A DNA stretch of 64,000 nucleotides, taken from assembly GCF_009932725.1 (NCBI RefSeq), contig NZ_BLJU01000003.1, positions 434,001 to 498,000 on the forward strand, given 5' to 3'. The stretch's first letter is position 1, and each line of letters begins with the position of its first letter. Origin of the DNA: Pseudomonas yangonensis (GTDB taxonomy: Bacteria > Pseudomonadota > Gammaproteobacteria > Pseudomonadales > Pseudomonadaceae). Shown here piece after piece: positions 47,241-55,338 of this stretch. A program made the position numbers and the translations under genes. The notes below the pieces were generated by a model. The model worked only from the letters and a program-made list of their open reading frames with translations. It had not been told where the DNA came from and did not search any database.

Positions 47241-48908
47241 ATGGGAAACGTCCCTTCGCATGACACGACCCCGCCACCCGCAGCGGAAACTCATGAAGGC
47301 ATCCCGGCACCGACCGGTGAAGCCAACCTGATCGATACCGATTACGTCATCGGTCAGGACAACATCAAAGGGCAGTTCATCTTCGCCCTCGACATTCACG
47401 GCAAGGTTTTCACCATCTCCGCGCTGGTCGCGGTGATCTTCGTGGTCCTCGCCCTGGCTCTGCAGAACCAGATCGAACCGCTGTTCAGCGGTGTGCGCGA
47501 CTGGCTCACCCATCATATGGCCTGGTTCTTCATCGGCGCCGCGAATATCTTCGTCCTGCTCTGTCTCGGGCTGATCCTTTCGCCCTTGGGCAAGGTGCGT
47601 ATCGGTGGCAAGGAGGCGACGCCCGATTACACCTACATGGGCTGGTTCTCCATGCTGTTCGCTGCCGGTATGGGCATCGGCCTGATGTTCTATGGGGTGT
47701 CCGAACCCATGTCGCACTACAGCGCGGCGATGGGCGGCATCACGGTCGGCGAGGACGGCGTGCGCACCGACTGGGCACCGCTCGACGGCGCCGCCGGCAA
47801 TGCCGAGGAAGCCGTGCGCCTTGGCATGGCAGCGACCATCTTCCATTGGGGTCTGCACCCCTGGGCGATCTATGCCATCGTCGCGCTGGCGCTGGCCCTG
47901 TTCTCCTTCAACAAGGGGCTGCCGCTGTCGATCCGCTCGATCTTCTACCCGATCCTAGGTGAGCGCGTGTGGGGTTGGCCGGGTCACGTGGTGGACATTC
48001 TCGCGGTGTTCGCCACCCTGTTCGGCCTGGTCACGTCGCTGGGGCTGGGCGCGGAGCAGGCGGCTGCGGGTCTGGAGTACCTGTTCGCCATTCCGGCCAC
48101 GGACATGACCAAGGTACTGCTGATCGTGGCCATCACCCTGATCGCGCTGGCTTCGGTGGTAGCCGGTCTCGACAAGGGGGTCAAGCGTCTCTCGGAGATC
48201 AACATGGGCCTGGCCATGGCCCTGTTGCTGTTCATCATCATCGCCGGGCCGACCCTGTTGATCTTCACCGATTTCTTCAAGAACCTCGGCGCCTACCTGC
48301 AGTATCTGCCGGCACTGGCCAACCCGGTCGGCCGTGAGGATGCCAACTTCAGTCAGGGCTGGACCGCCTTCTACTGGGCCTGGTGGATCAGCTGGTCGCC
48401 GTTCGTGGGCATGTTCATCGCCCGCGTCAGCCGTGGCCGCAGCGTACGTGAGTTCCTGATCGCCGTACTGCTGGTGCCGTCGCTGGTATCGGTGCTGTGG
48501 ATGACCGCCTTCGGTGGCACCGCCATCAACCAACTGCTGGTCGATGGGTTCACCGGGGCGCAAGATGCCGGCCTGGAGCTGAAGCTGTTCAGCATGCTCG
48601 GGGAAATGCCGCTCACCGCCATCACCTCATTCATCGGCATCGTGCTGGTGGTGGTGTTCTTCATCACCTCTTCGGATTCCGGCTCCCTGGTGATCGACAC
48701 CATTACCGCTGGCGGCAAAGTCAACGCGCCGGTACCGCAGCGCGTGTTCTGGGCCAGTATCGAAGGCGTGATCGCCATCGCCCTGCTGCTCGGTGGTGGC
48801 CTGGTGGCGTTGCAGGCGATGGCCGTATCGACCGGCCTGCCGTTCACCATCGTGCTGCTGGTGGGCTGCATTTCCGTGGTCAAGGGGTTGATGAGCGAAC
48901 CGCGCTGA
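47241..48908 (+). CDS. BCCT family transporter (first of tandem pair)
   Basis: 555 residues, 12 TM helices. Seen: ANLIDTDYVIGQDN near the N-terminus, GMGIGLMFYGVSEPMSHY near 145, the Trp-rich TM8 segment FYWAWWISWSPFVGMFIARVSRGR near 375, and SDSGSLVIDTITAGG near 480. Takes up choline, betaine, carnitine or a related quaternary amine; the substrate cannot be fixed. The ATG at 47241 follows CAAGGAG at 10 bases. The second copy starts 341 bases downstream, and a terminator lies between. Confidence 0.93.
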   Translation: MGNVPSHDTTPPPAAETHEGIPAPTGEANLIDTDYVIGQDNIKGQFIFALDIHGKVFTISALVAVIFVVLALALQNQIEPLFSGVRDWLTHHMAWFFIGAANIFVLLCLGLILSPLGKVRIGGKEATPDYTYMGWFSMLFAAGMGIGLMFYGVSEPMSHYSAAMGGITVGEDGVRTDWAPLDGAAGNAEEAVRLGMAATIFHWGLHPWAIYAIVALALALFSFNKGLPLSIRSIFYPILGERVWGWPGHVVDILAVFATLFGLVTSLGLGAEQAAAGLEYLFAIPATDMTKVLLIVAITLIALASVVAGLDKGVKRLSEINMGLAMALLLFIIIAGPTLLIFTDFFKNLGAYLQYLPALANPVGREDANFSQGWTAFYWAWWISWSPFVGMFIARVSRGRSVREFLIAVLLVPSLVSVLWMTAFGGTAINQLLVDGFTGAQDAGLELKLFSMLGEMPLTAITSFIGIVLVVVFFITSSDSGSLVIDTITAGGKVNAPVPQRVFWASIEGVIAIALLLGGGLVALQAMAVSTGLPFTIVLLVGCISVVKGLMSEPR

Positions 48909-48932
48909 CGCTCGCTTTTCATCCCGCTCAGA

Positions 48933-48958
48933 AGCGCGCCTGCGGGCGCGCTTTTTTA
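48933..48958 (+). terminator. rho-independent terminator after the first BCCT gene
   Basis: AGCGCGCC TGC GGGCGCGC followed by TTTTTT: an 8-bp GC stem with a T-run, 25 bases after the stop. It shows the two BCCT genes are separate transcription units. The remaining 290 bases to the second gene hold no recognised element. Confidence 0.88.
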
Positions 48959-49249
48959 TTGCCGCCTTGTTTGCAGGCGTGCGCGCGGATGGGCCTTCAG
49001 CGACATTCGCAAGCGCAAGCAGCAGCCTTTGCAGACCGTCGTGAAGCCCGGTTCCTGGCGAGTTGTGTCAGAACCCCGGCAGACGTTATTTTGTCGCCCG
49101 TCGCTCCTTTCCACCCTGCGGTCGTTAACGGGAAAAACCGCGACGTTTCCGCAGCGCAGGCCCGATTTTCCTTCTGTTAGCGTCAGCTCCGCGTAATAGC
49201 AGCGGCGGTCGCCGCATTGCTCGCGAATAAAACAAGAAGGAGCAGCCCC

Positions 49250-50902
49250 TTGAGCCAAGGCCCCGTATCACGAAAGAACGACTCATCTGCAGACGGCATA
49301 CCCGCCCCCAGTGGCGCAGCCAATCTTATCGACACCGATTATGTGGTTGGCCAGGACAACATCCGTGGCCGGTATCTGGTCAATCTCGATATCCATGGGG
49401 TGGTATTCCTGGTATCGGCGATAACCGCATTCATTTTCGTCGCGCTGGCGCTGGCCATGCACGATCAGGTGGAACCGCTGTTCAAGGCCGTGCGTGACTG
49501 GCTGACAGTGCACCTGTCCTGGTTCTTCATCGGTTCGGCGAACATCTTTGTGTTGCTGTGCCTGGGCCTGATCGTTTCGCCTCTGGGCAAGGTGCGCCTG
49601 GGCGGGACCCTGGCTCGCCCCGATTACTCCTACTTCTCCTGGTTCGCCATGCTGTTCGCTGCGGGCATGGGCATCGGCCTGATGTTCTATGGCGTCGCCG
49701 AGCCTATGTCGCACTACGACACTGCCCTGGGTGGTACGGCCGTGGATGCCAATGGCGTGCGTACCGACTGGGCGCCGCTTGACGGGGCCGTAGGCAACTC
49801 TGCCGAGGCTGCTCGCCTGAGCATGGCCACCACCATCTTCCACTGGGGTCTGCACCCCTGGGCGATCTACGCCATCGTGGCGCTGGCGCTGGGGCTGTTT
49901 GCCTTCAACAAGGGGCTGCCGCTGTCTTTCCGCTCGATCTTCTTCCCGCTGCTCGGTGAGCGTGTGTGGGGCTGGCCGGGCCACATCATCGACATCCTCG
50001 CCGTATTCGCCACCCTGTTCGGTCTGGTCACCTCTCTCGGCCTGGGTGCCGAGCAGGCTACCGCCGGTCTGCATACCCTGTTCGGCCTGCCGGCCGATAC
50101 CACCACCAAGGTGCTGTTGATCACCGTGATCACCCTGATCGCGCTGTGCTCGGTACTGACCGGTGTGGACAAGGGCGTGAAGATTCTCTCCGAAGTGAAC
50201 ATGGGCCTGGCCTTCGCGCTGCTGCTGTTCGTGCTGCTTGCCGGTCCCACCGCGTTGTTGCTGACCGGTGTGCTGGATAATCTGGGCGCCTATCTGCAGT
50301 ACCTGCCGGCCCTGTCCAACCCGGTCGGGCGTGAAGACGCCAACTTCAGCCAGGGCTGGACTGCGTTCTACTGGGCCTGGTGGATCAGCTGGTCGCCGTT
50401 CGTGGGCATGTTCATCGCTCGCGTCAGCCGTGGTCGTACCGTGCGTGAATTCCTCACTGCCGTGCTGCTGGTACCTTCGCTGGTGTCGGTAATCTGGATG
50501 AGCACCTTTGGCGGCACCGCGCTGCACCAGGCTCTGGGCGGCCTGACCGAACTGCAGCAGGCGGCTCTGGAACTGAAGATGTTCATCATGCTCGATCAGC
50601 TGCCGATCAGTGCCATCAGCTCCTTCGCCGCGATTGTCCTGGTCGTGCTGTTCTTCATCACTTCGTCGGACTCCGGATCGCTGGTCATCGACACCATCAC
50701 CGCGGGCGGCAAGATCAATTCGCCGGCTTCGCAGAAGGTGTTCTGGGTGATCATGGAAGGTGCGCTGGCCGTAGCCCTGCTGCTCGGCGGCGGTCTGGTG
50801 GCGCTGCAGGCCATGGCGGTTTCCACCGGTCTGCCGTTCACCATCGTGCTGCTGGTGGGCTGCGTGGCGATCGTCAAGGGGCTGATGAGCGAACCGCGCT
50901 GA
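49250..50902 (+). CDS. BCCT family transporter (second of tandem pair)
   Basis: 550 residues, clearly paralogous to the gene at 47241: SGAANLIDTDYVVGQDNIRGR, GMGIGLMFYGVAEPMSHYDTA, the Trp-rich FYWAWWISWSPFVGMFIARVSRGR and SDSGSLVIDTITAGG recur at equivalent positions, while N-terminus and loops differ. TTG 49250 is chosen as start because AAGGAG lies 7 bases upstream; TTG 49217 further up lacks that. The differing loops suggest specialisation for different quaternary amines. Confidence 0.93.
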   Translation: MSQGPVSRKNDSSADGIPAPSGAANLIDTDYVVGQDNIRGRYLVNLDIHGVVFLVSAITAFIFVALALAMHDQVEPLFKAVRDWLTVHLSWFFIGSANIFVLLCLGLIVSPLGKVRLGGTLARPDYSYFSWFAMLFAAGMGIGLMFYGVAEPMSHYDTALGGTAVDANGVRTDWAPLDGAVGNSAEAARLSMATTIFHWGLHPWAIYAIVALALGLFAFNKGLPLSFRSIFFPLLGERVWGWPGHIIDILAVFATLFGLVTSLGLGAEQATAGLHTLFGLPADTTTKVLLITVITLIALCSVLTGVDKGVKILSEVNMGLAFALLLFVLLAGPTALLLTGVLDNLGAYLQYLPALSNPVGREDANFSQGWTAFYWAWWISWSPFVGMFIARVSRGRTVREFLTAVLLVPSLVSVIWMSTFGGTALHQALGGLTELQQAALELKMFIMLDQLPISAISSFAAIVLVVLFFITSSDSGSLVIDTITAGGKINSPASQKVFWVIMEGALAVALLLGGGLVALQAMAVSTGLPFTIVLLVGCVAIVKGLMSEPR

Positions 50903-50965
50903 GCCTGACGCTAGCCGTCCAGAGGAGCGCTCAGCCCTTGTAGGCACCTGACGGTCCCTGAACAC

Positions 50966-51000
50966 GAAGCCCCTATCAGTCGATAGGGGCTTCGTCGTTT
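50966..51000 (+). terminator. rho-independent terminator after the second BCCT gene
   Basis: GAAGCCCCTATC (50966-50977) pairs perfectly with GATAGGGGCTTC (50982-50993) around a 4-base loop, followed by GTCGTTT. It lies 63 bases after the stop. Confidence 0.85.
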
Positions 51001-51110
51001 ATGGCTGAGGCAAATGCAATTGATCGGCGCAGCAGAGGCCGATTTCCGCCATTTAGATTCGGGTCGGTTCCGATCAGCCTCTAATGCCAGTCAGGTAAGG
51101 CGGTACGCGT

Positions 51111-51271
51111 TTAGCAGGCCGTTGAAAAACGTAGGCGAGGCAGCCAATGCAAGGCAAAAACAGGCGAAAAACGACCGGGGTCGCGTCCGACTTTACGAGC
51201 TGTAAATGAGCATTTTGAGCCTGTTTTTAACGCAGCAGTGGCAACGCAGATAGTTTTCAACAGCCTGTTAG
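51111..51271. mobile_element. MITE-like element with terminal inverted repeats
   Basis: 161 bases bounded by TTAGCAGGCCGTTGAAAA and the imperfect inverted end TTTTCAACAGCCTGTTAG, with subterminal inverted segments (AAAAACAGGCGAAAAACG near 51166 and GAGCCTGTTTTTAACG near 51218). No coding content. TTA at both ends could be a duplicated target. It lies in the 768-base gene-free stretch 50903-51670 together with other repeats. Confidence 0.7.
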
Positions 51272-51388
51272 CTCCCCTCTCCCGTTTACCGGAGAGCGGC
51301 TGGGGGAAAGGGTCGAAATACCGCGAAACAGCCATTGACCCCTCTCCGAACGCGGCCCGCCCCCTCTCCCCAGAGGGCGAGGGGACTG
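51272..51388. repeat. CTCCCCTCTCCC / GAGGGGACTG repeat
   Basis: Begins CTCCCCTCTCCCGTTTACCG and ends CAGAGGGCGAGGGGACTG. The same start and end, with a similar middle, occur at 63186-63275; short pieces occur near 5321-5346 and 36348-36372. Purine- and pyrimidine-rich, hairpin-forming, non-coding. Confidence 0.6.
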
Positions 51389-51423
51389 ATCTTAGCCAGT
51401 CGGCGCTTAGCTGATCGGCATTT

Positions 51424-51449
51424 GCAGGCTGTTGAAACAGCCTGTTAGC
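51424..51449. repeat. joined terminal repeats of the MITE-like element
   Basis: GCAGGCTGTTGAAACAGCCTGTTAG is a near-perfect palindrome that equals the two ends of 51111-51271 fused without interior. It looks like an internally deleted copy or excision scar. Confidence 0.6.
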
Positions 51450-51625
51450 CCTTGCGCCCCTTTTGAAAGTCGGGCGGGCCGGCTTCTGATCCCGGGATGT
51501 TCCAGCTACCCGCCTTCATAGGGCATGAGGAAAACAGGCGCGTATGCGACCTGTGAGCCGATCATGGCTCTGCCCAGATTCAGCGGTGAGTCGCTCTTGG
51601 CGACAGGCGTGCGCCTGTACAAACG

Positions 51626-51654
51626 AAAACGCCCCGGATCGACCGGGGCGTTTT
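51626..51654. terminator. bidirectional terminator downstream of sdaA
   Basis: AAAACGCCCCGG (51626-51637) and CCGGGGCGTTTT (51643-51654) form a 12-bp perfect stem with A and T runs on either side, 17 bases past the sdaA stop on the minus strand. Confidence 0.88.
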
Positions 51655-51670
51655 CAGAGCAGGCCGTGCA

Positions 51671-53059
51671 TCAGCACTCGACGATGTTCACCGCCAGGCC
51701 ACCACGAGCGGTTTCCTTGTACTTGGTCAGCATGTCGGCGCCGGTCTCGCGCATGGTCTTGATCACCTTGTCCAGGCTCACGTAGTGCGCGCCGTCGCCA
51801 TAAAGCGCCATGCGCGCGGCGTTGATGGCCTTCACCGAAGCGATGGCGTTGCGCTCGATGCAGGGGATCTGCACCAGGCCGCCGACCGGGTCGCAGGTCA
51901 GGCCCAGGTGGTGTTCCATGCCGATCTCCGCGGCGTTCTCGACCTGCTCCGGGGTGCCGCCCAGTACCGCACACAGCGCGCCGGCAGCCATCGAGCAGGC
52001 CACGCCCACTTCGCCCTGGCAACCCACCTCGGCGCCGCTGATCGAGGCGTTTTCCTTGTACAGGATGCCGATGGCACCGGCCGTGAGCAGGAAGTCGATG
52101 ATGCCGCGCTCGTTGGCACCGGAGATGGCATTGACGTAGTAGTGCAGCACTGCCGGGACGATGCCGGCGGCGCCGTTGGTCGGTGCGGTGACCACGCGGC
52201 CGCCCGCAGCGTTCTCTTCGTTCACTGCCAGTGCCCAGAGGTTGACCCAGTCGAGCATGCGCAGCGGATCTTCGATGTAGCTGCGCTGGAAGCCGCCCAG
52301 CTTGCGCGCCAGGATGGCAGCGCGGCGGCGTACCTTGAAGCCCCCGGCTAGGATACCCTCGGTACGACAGCCGCGGTCCACGCAGGCCTGCATCACCTTC
52401 CAGATGTTCAGCAGGCCGGCGTCGGTTTCTTCGTCACTGCGCCAGTGGCGCTCGTTGCGACGCATCACCTCGGCGATGCCGATGCCGTGCTCGCGGGTCA
52501 GCTTGAGCAGATCGGCGCCGCTGCGGAACGGCAGCGGCAGGGCGGTGGCATCCGGAGCGATGATCTTCTGCTTGGTGCCATCGGCCAGCACGGCCTCGCT
52601 GACCACGAAGCCCCCGCCGACCGAATAGTAGGTGGCCTCGTGTACCTGAATGCCGGCTGCATCGAAGGCGGCGAAGCGCAGGCCGTTGGCATGCAGCGGC
52701 AGCGCCTTGCGGAACATTTTCAGGTCGGCCTTCTCGTCGAAGCGGACTTCATGCTTGCCGGCCAGCACGATGCGCTTGTCGCGGCGGATGCTCTCGATGT
52801 ACTCGGGCACCAGATCCACATTGACGGTATCCGGCTCATGGCCGCTGAGGCCGAGCAGCACCGCCTTGTCACTGCCATGGCCCTTGCCGGTGGCGCCCAG
52901 CGAGCCATACAGCTCGGCGACCACACGGGTCACCTTGGGCATATGCTCGTGGTTTTCCAGGGCGTGGGTGAACAGCGCGGCGGCACGCATCGGGCCGACG
53001 GTGTGGGAGCTGGACGGGCCGATACCAACTTTGAACAGGTCGAAAACGCTGATAGCCAT
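51671..53059 (-). CDS. sdaA: L-serine ammonia-lyase (iron-sulfur type)
   Basis: 462 residues; a single-chain bacterial L-serine dehydratase that converts serine to pyruvate and ammonia with a 4Fe-4S cluster. Seen: N-terminal [25 protein letters not shown] (beta domain), and in the alpha domain the conserved Cys of [18 protein letters not shown] and [12 protein letters not shown]. The start at 53059 is fixed by homology; upstream in-frame codons run into the divergent LysR promoter. The adjacent LysR gene is a likely regulator, and the nearby BCCT genes suggest betaine-glycine-serine catabolism (inference). Confidence 0.96.
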   Translation of the reverse strand: MAISVFDLFKVGIGPSSSHTVGPMRAAALFTHALENHEHMPKVTRVVAELYGSLGATGKGHGSDKAVLLGLSGHEPDTVNVDLVPEYIESIRRDKRIVLAGKHEVRFDEKADLKMFRKALPLHANGLRFAAFDAAGIQVHEATYYSVGGGFVVSEAVLADGTKQKIIAPDATALPLPFRSGADLLKLTREHGIGIAEVMRRNERHWRSDEETDAGLLNIWKVMQACVDRGCRTEGILAGGFKVRRRAAILARKLGGFQRSYIEDPLRMLDWVNLWALAVNEENAAGGRVVTAPTNGAAGIVPAVLHYYVNAISGANERGIIDFLLTAGAIGILYKENASISGAEVGCQGEVGVACSMAAGALCAVLGGTPEQVENAAEIGMEHHLGLTCDPVGGLVQIPCIERNAIASVKAINAARMALYGDGAHYVSLDKVIKTMRETGADMLTKYKETARGGLAVNIVEC

Positions 53060-53204
53060 GGCGAAGTTCTTCTTGTCGAGTGAATGGACACGCGCCCGGT
53101 TACGCGCGTGCGGAATGCCCCTATCTAAGAACGGCCATATCATTATGTATACTGATTTATTTTTAACGTATTCGTTAGCGTCGCTTAACTGTTGAGATCG
53201 CGTC

Positions 53205-54107
53205 ATGGACATCACCCGCCTGCGAACCCTGCGCGAACTGGCGCGCTGCCGCACCATGGCGGCGGCTGCCGAGTCGCTGCACCTGACGCCCTCGGCCGTG
53301 TCGCAGCAGGTTGCGCAGCTCGAGCGCGAGGTGGACGTGGCACTGATCGAGCGACGCGGCCGCGGCGTGGTGCTGACCCCGGCCGGTGAGCGCCTGGTGG
53401 CGCACGCAGAGCGCATCCTCACGGTACTCGACGAAGCGCGTTCGGAGTTGGCGCTGCTGCGCGGCGAAATCGCCGGTGAACTTCGGGTGGCGGCCTTCCC
53501 CTCGATCGCCGTGGCGGTGATCGCGGAAACCGTACGGGCGCTGCGTAGCGCCTATCCGCGGTTGAACGTGGTGGTGCTGGATCTGGAGCCGCAGGAGAGC
53601 CTCAGCGCCCTGGGCTCCTGGCAGATCGACGTGGCGGTGATCGACGACCTGGCCGTGACTCCGGACGAGAACCGCGAGCACTATGCGCTGATTCCTCTGA
53701 CCCAGGATCTGCTGCACGTGCTGCTGCCCATCGACCATGCCCTGGCCAGACGCGACAGCCTCACCGTCGCCGACCTGCGCGACGAAGCCTGGGCGCTGGA
53801 TTCCAGCGGCAGCTCGTTCGGCGAGTTCATCGCCAACCTGTGCCGCCGTTCCGGTTTTGCGCCGCGCATCAACGCCCACTGCGCCGGTTTCGAGATGGTC
53901 GCGGCCATGGTCGCCTCGGGTAACTCCATCTCCATCGTCTCCGGTCTGCGTCTGGTGCGGCCGCTGCCCGGCGTCACCGCCGTGCCGCTGCTGCCGGATA
54001 TCCAGCGCGGCGTGTTCCTCGCCTACCGCAAGGGTGAGCGCGATCATCCGGCGGTGAATGTGTTTCTCGACGAGGCGATTTATACGGCTGACAGGGTATT
54101 GGGCTAG
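53205..54107 (+). CDS. LysR family transcriptional regulator
   Basis: 300 residues: N-terminal winged HTH (about 1-60, [24 protein letters not shown]) and LysR substrate-binding domain (about 90-295). Divergent from sdaA with a 145-base AT-rich intergenic region (TTTATTTTTAACG, GTTAGCGTCGCTTAAC) that could hold its operator, so control of sdaA is plausible. Ligand unknown. Confidence 0.93.
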   Translation: MDITRLRTLRELARCRTMAAAAESLHLTPSAVSQQVAQLEREVDVALIERRGRGVVLTPAGERLVAHAERILTVLDEARSELALLRGEIAGELRVAAFPSIAVAVIAETVRALRSAYPRLNVVVLDLEPQESLSALGSWQIDVAVIDDLAVTPDENREHYALIPLTQDLLHVLLPIDHALARRDSLTVADLRDEAWALDSSGSSFGEFIANLCRRSGFAPRINAHCAGFEMVAAMVASGNSISIVSGLRLVRPLPGVTAVPLLPDIQRGVFLAYRKGERDHPAVNVFLDEAIYTADRVLG

Positions 54108-54226
54108 CGCCACCGAGCCCTGTGGGAGGGGCTTGGCCGCGAGACGGTGCTCAGCCAGTCACACCTCATCCGTCCCCCGCCCGGCGGTGGATAAGCTTCG
54201 TGTTATCCACCCCACTTTTCTAAGCC

Positions 54227-54251
54227 CTGTAGGAGCGGCTTTAGCCGCGAT
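54227..54251. repeat. REP arm left of the DUF2986 gene
   Basis: TGTAGGAGCGGCTTTAGCCG and onward, one arm of the main family. A matching inverted arm lies at 54590-54614, so the pair encloses the DUF2986 gene. A variant arm (GTGGGAGGGGCTTGGCCGCGA) lies at about 54122-54142. Confidence 0.8.
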
Positions 54252-54299
54252 GCTTTCGGCTTTTCGATGTGTCCGCACTTCACATGGGTACCCCGAGCT

Positions 54300-54461
54300 T
54301 TACTCCGCGGGCGTGGCGCACTCTTGAGCCGCTGCAGCCGCCAACCTCGCCCTGTCAGCCTTGCTGATGTACTTGGGTTTGTTGCTTTTGGGCGCAAGCT
54401 TGGCGTTGGCCTTCTTGGCGTGGGCTTCGAGCAGTTGCTTGATCTTTTTGCGGCGATTCAT
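54300..54461 (-). CDS. small basic DUF2986-like protein
   Basis: 53 residues: MNRRKKIKQLLEAHAKKANA with Lys/Asn-rich middle (KLAPKSNKPKYISKADRARL) and an Ala-rich end. This matches the DUF2986 family of short, highly basic proteins found in Pseudomonas and relatives; function unknown, possibly RNA- or ribosome-associated given the charge (inference). The ribosome-binding site is weak. It is bracketed by inverted REP arms. Confidence 0.75.
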   Translation of the reverse strand: MNRRKKIKQLLEAHAKKANAKLAPKSNKPKYISKADRARLAAAAAQECATPAE

Positions 54462-54589
54462 GGTTGTGAGTCTGCTTTGTCCTGAATTGATGATCCTCAC
54501 GCGGCGCCCGCAGGATGGGTACCGCTATGCTCAACCACCCTCCTCGCTACTTAATGCCCGGCTTGCAACGCGGCATTGGAAAGCAAAAG

Positions 54590-54614
54590 CTTCGCGGCTA
54601 AAGCCGCTCCTACA
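54590..54614. repeat. REP arm right of the DUF2986 gene
   Basis: CTTCGCGGCTAAAGCCGCTC and onward, inverted relative to 54227-54251. Adjacent to the stop of the exonuclease gene. Confidence 0.8.
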
Positions 54615-54630
54615 ACGTGGGCGGTTGGTT

Positions 54631-55338
54631 TCAGCTCCAGAGCGCCCCGACCGGCGTATGCGGTGGGTAGTGCGTCGCCACCTGTGCCTGTAGCAGTTCG
54701 CCACAGGCCAGGGCGTCGGTCAGAGCATGGTGGGCGGAGTAGAGCGGCAGTCCATAGCGCAGGCGGCTGTCGGCCAGGCGGATGGAAATGGGCTCGCGGC
54801 CGCGCAGGCGGCCCCACCAGCTGACCGTGCGCTTGGGGTACAGGCGTGCTTCCAGCTCCATGGTGTCGATGATGGGGAAGATCAGCCCTTCACCCAGATG
54901 CTGGTGCAATGCCTGATCGAGGAAGTTGCGCTCGATGTTGCGGTAATGCGCAACCACTACCTTGCCGGCCAGGGCTTCGAGCAGTTCGTCGAGCACGCTG
55001 GCCAGGCGTGGCGCGTGGCGGATGTCGGAATGGGTGATGTGGTGAAAGGTGACCGATTCGGCGCTCAGTTCGCAGGTGGGTTTGACTACCCAGTAGCGCG
55101 CTTCGGCGCAGTGGATGCGCTGCAGGTTCAGCGGCACCAGGCCGAGGCTGACGATGGCGTGCCTGCGCGGATCGAGGCCGGTGGTCTCAACGTCCAGTGC
55201 GACCAGTGGTGCCTCCGCCAGTGGCGTGTCGGCTGCGATGCAGCCTGCGCCGTAATAGGCTCGCAGGCGTGCGTCCTGGCTGCTGGCCGCGCGTTCTGCG
55301 AAGAGCTGCGGCCAGTCCTGATTTTGATACGTAGTCAT
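54631..55338 (-). CDS. DnaQ-like 3'-5' exonuclease (DEDDh)
   Basis: 235 residues. Seen: VALDVETTGLDPRRHAIVSLG near 47 (Exo I, DxE), VVAHYRNIERNFLDQAL near 128 (Exo II), and YSAHHALTDALACGELL near 200 (Exo III with HxxxxD), so all DEDDh residues appear present. It overlaps the upstream CBS/nucleotidyltransferase gene by 4 bases. The pair is common in proteobacteria, and the exonuclease may act in nucleotide or RNA turnover rather than replication. Confidence 0.9.
   Translation of the reverse strand: MTTYQNQDWPQLFAERAASSQDARLRAYYGAGCIAADTPLAEAPLVALDVETTGLDPRRHAIVSLGLVPLNLQRIHCAEARYWVVKPTCELSAESVTFHHITHSDIRHAPRLASVLDELLEALAGKVVVAHYRNIERNFLDQALHQHLGEGLIFPIIDTMELEARLYPKRTVSWWGRLRGREPISIRLADSRLRYGLPLYSAHHALTDALACGELLQAQVATHYPPHTPVGALWS

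Noticed and set aside
49283..50965. 560-codon open frame antisense to the second BCCT gene
   Set aside because: Mirror image of the transporter; composition and lack of motifs argue against a gene.
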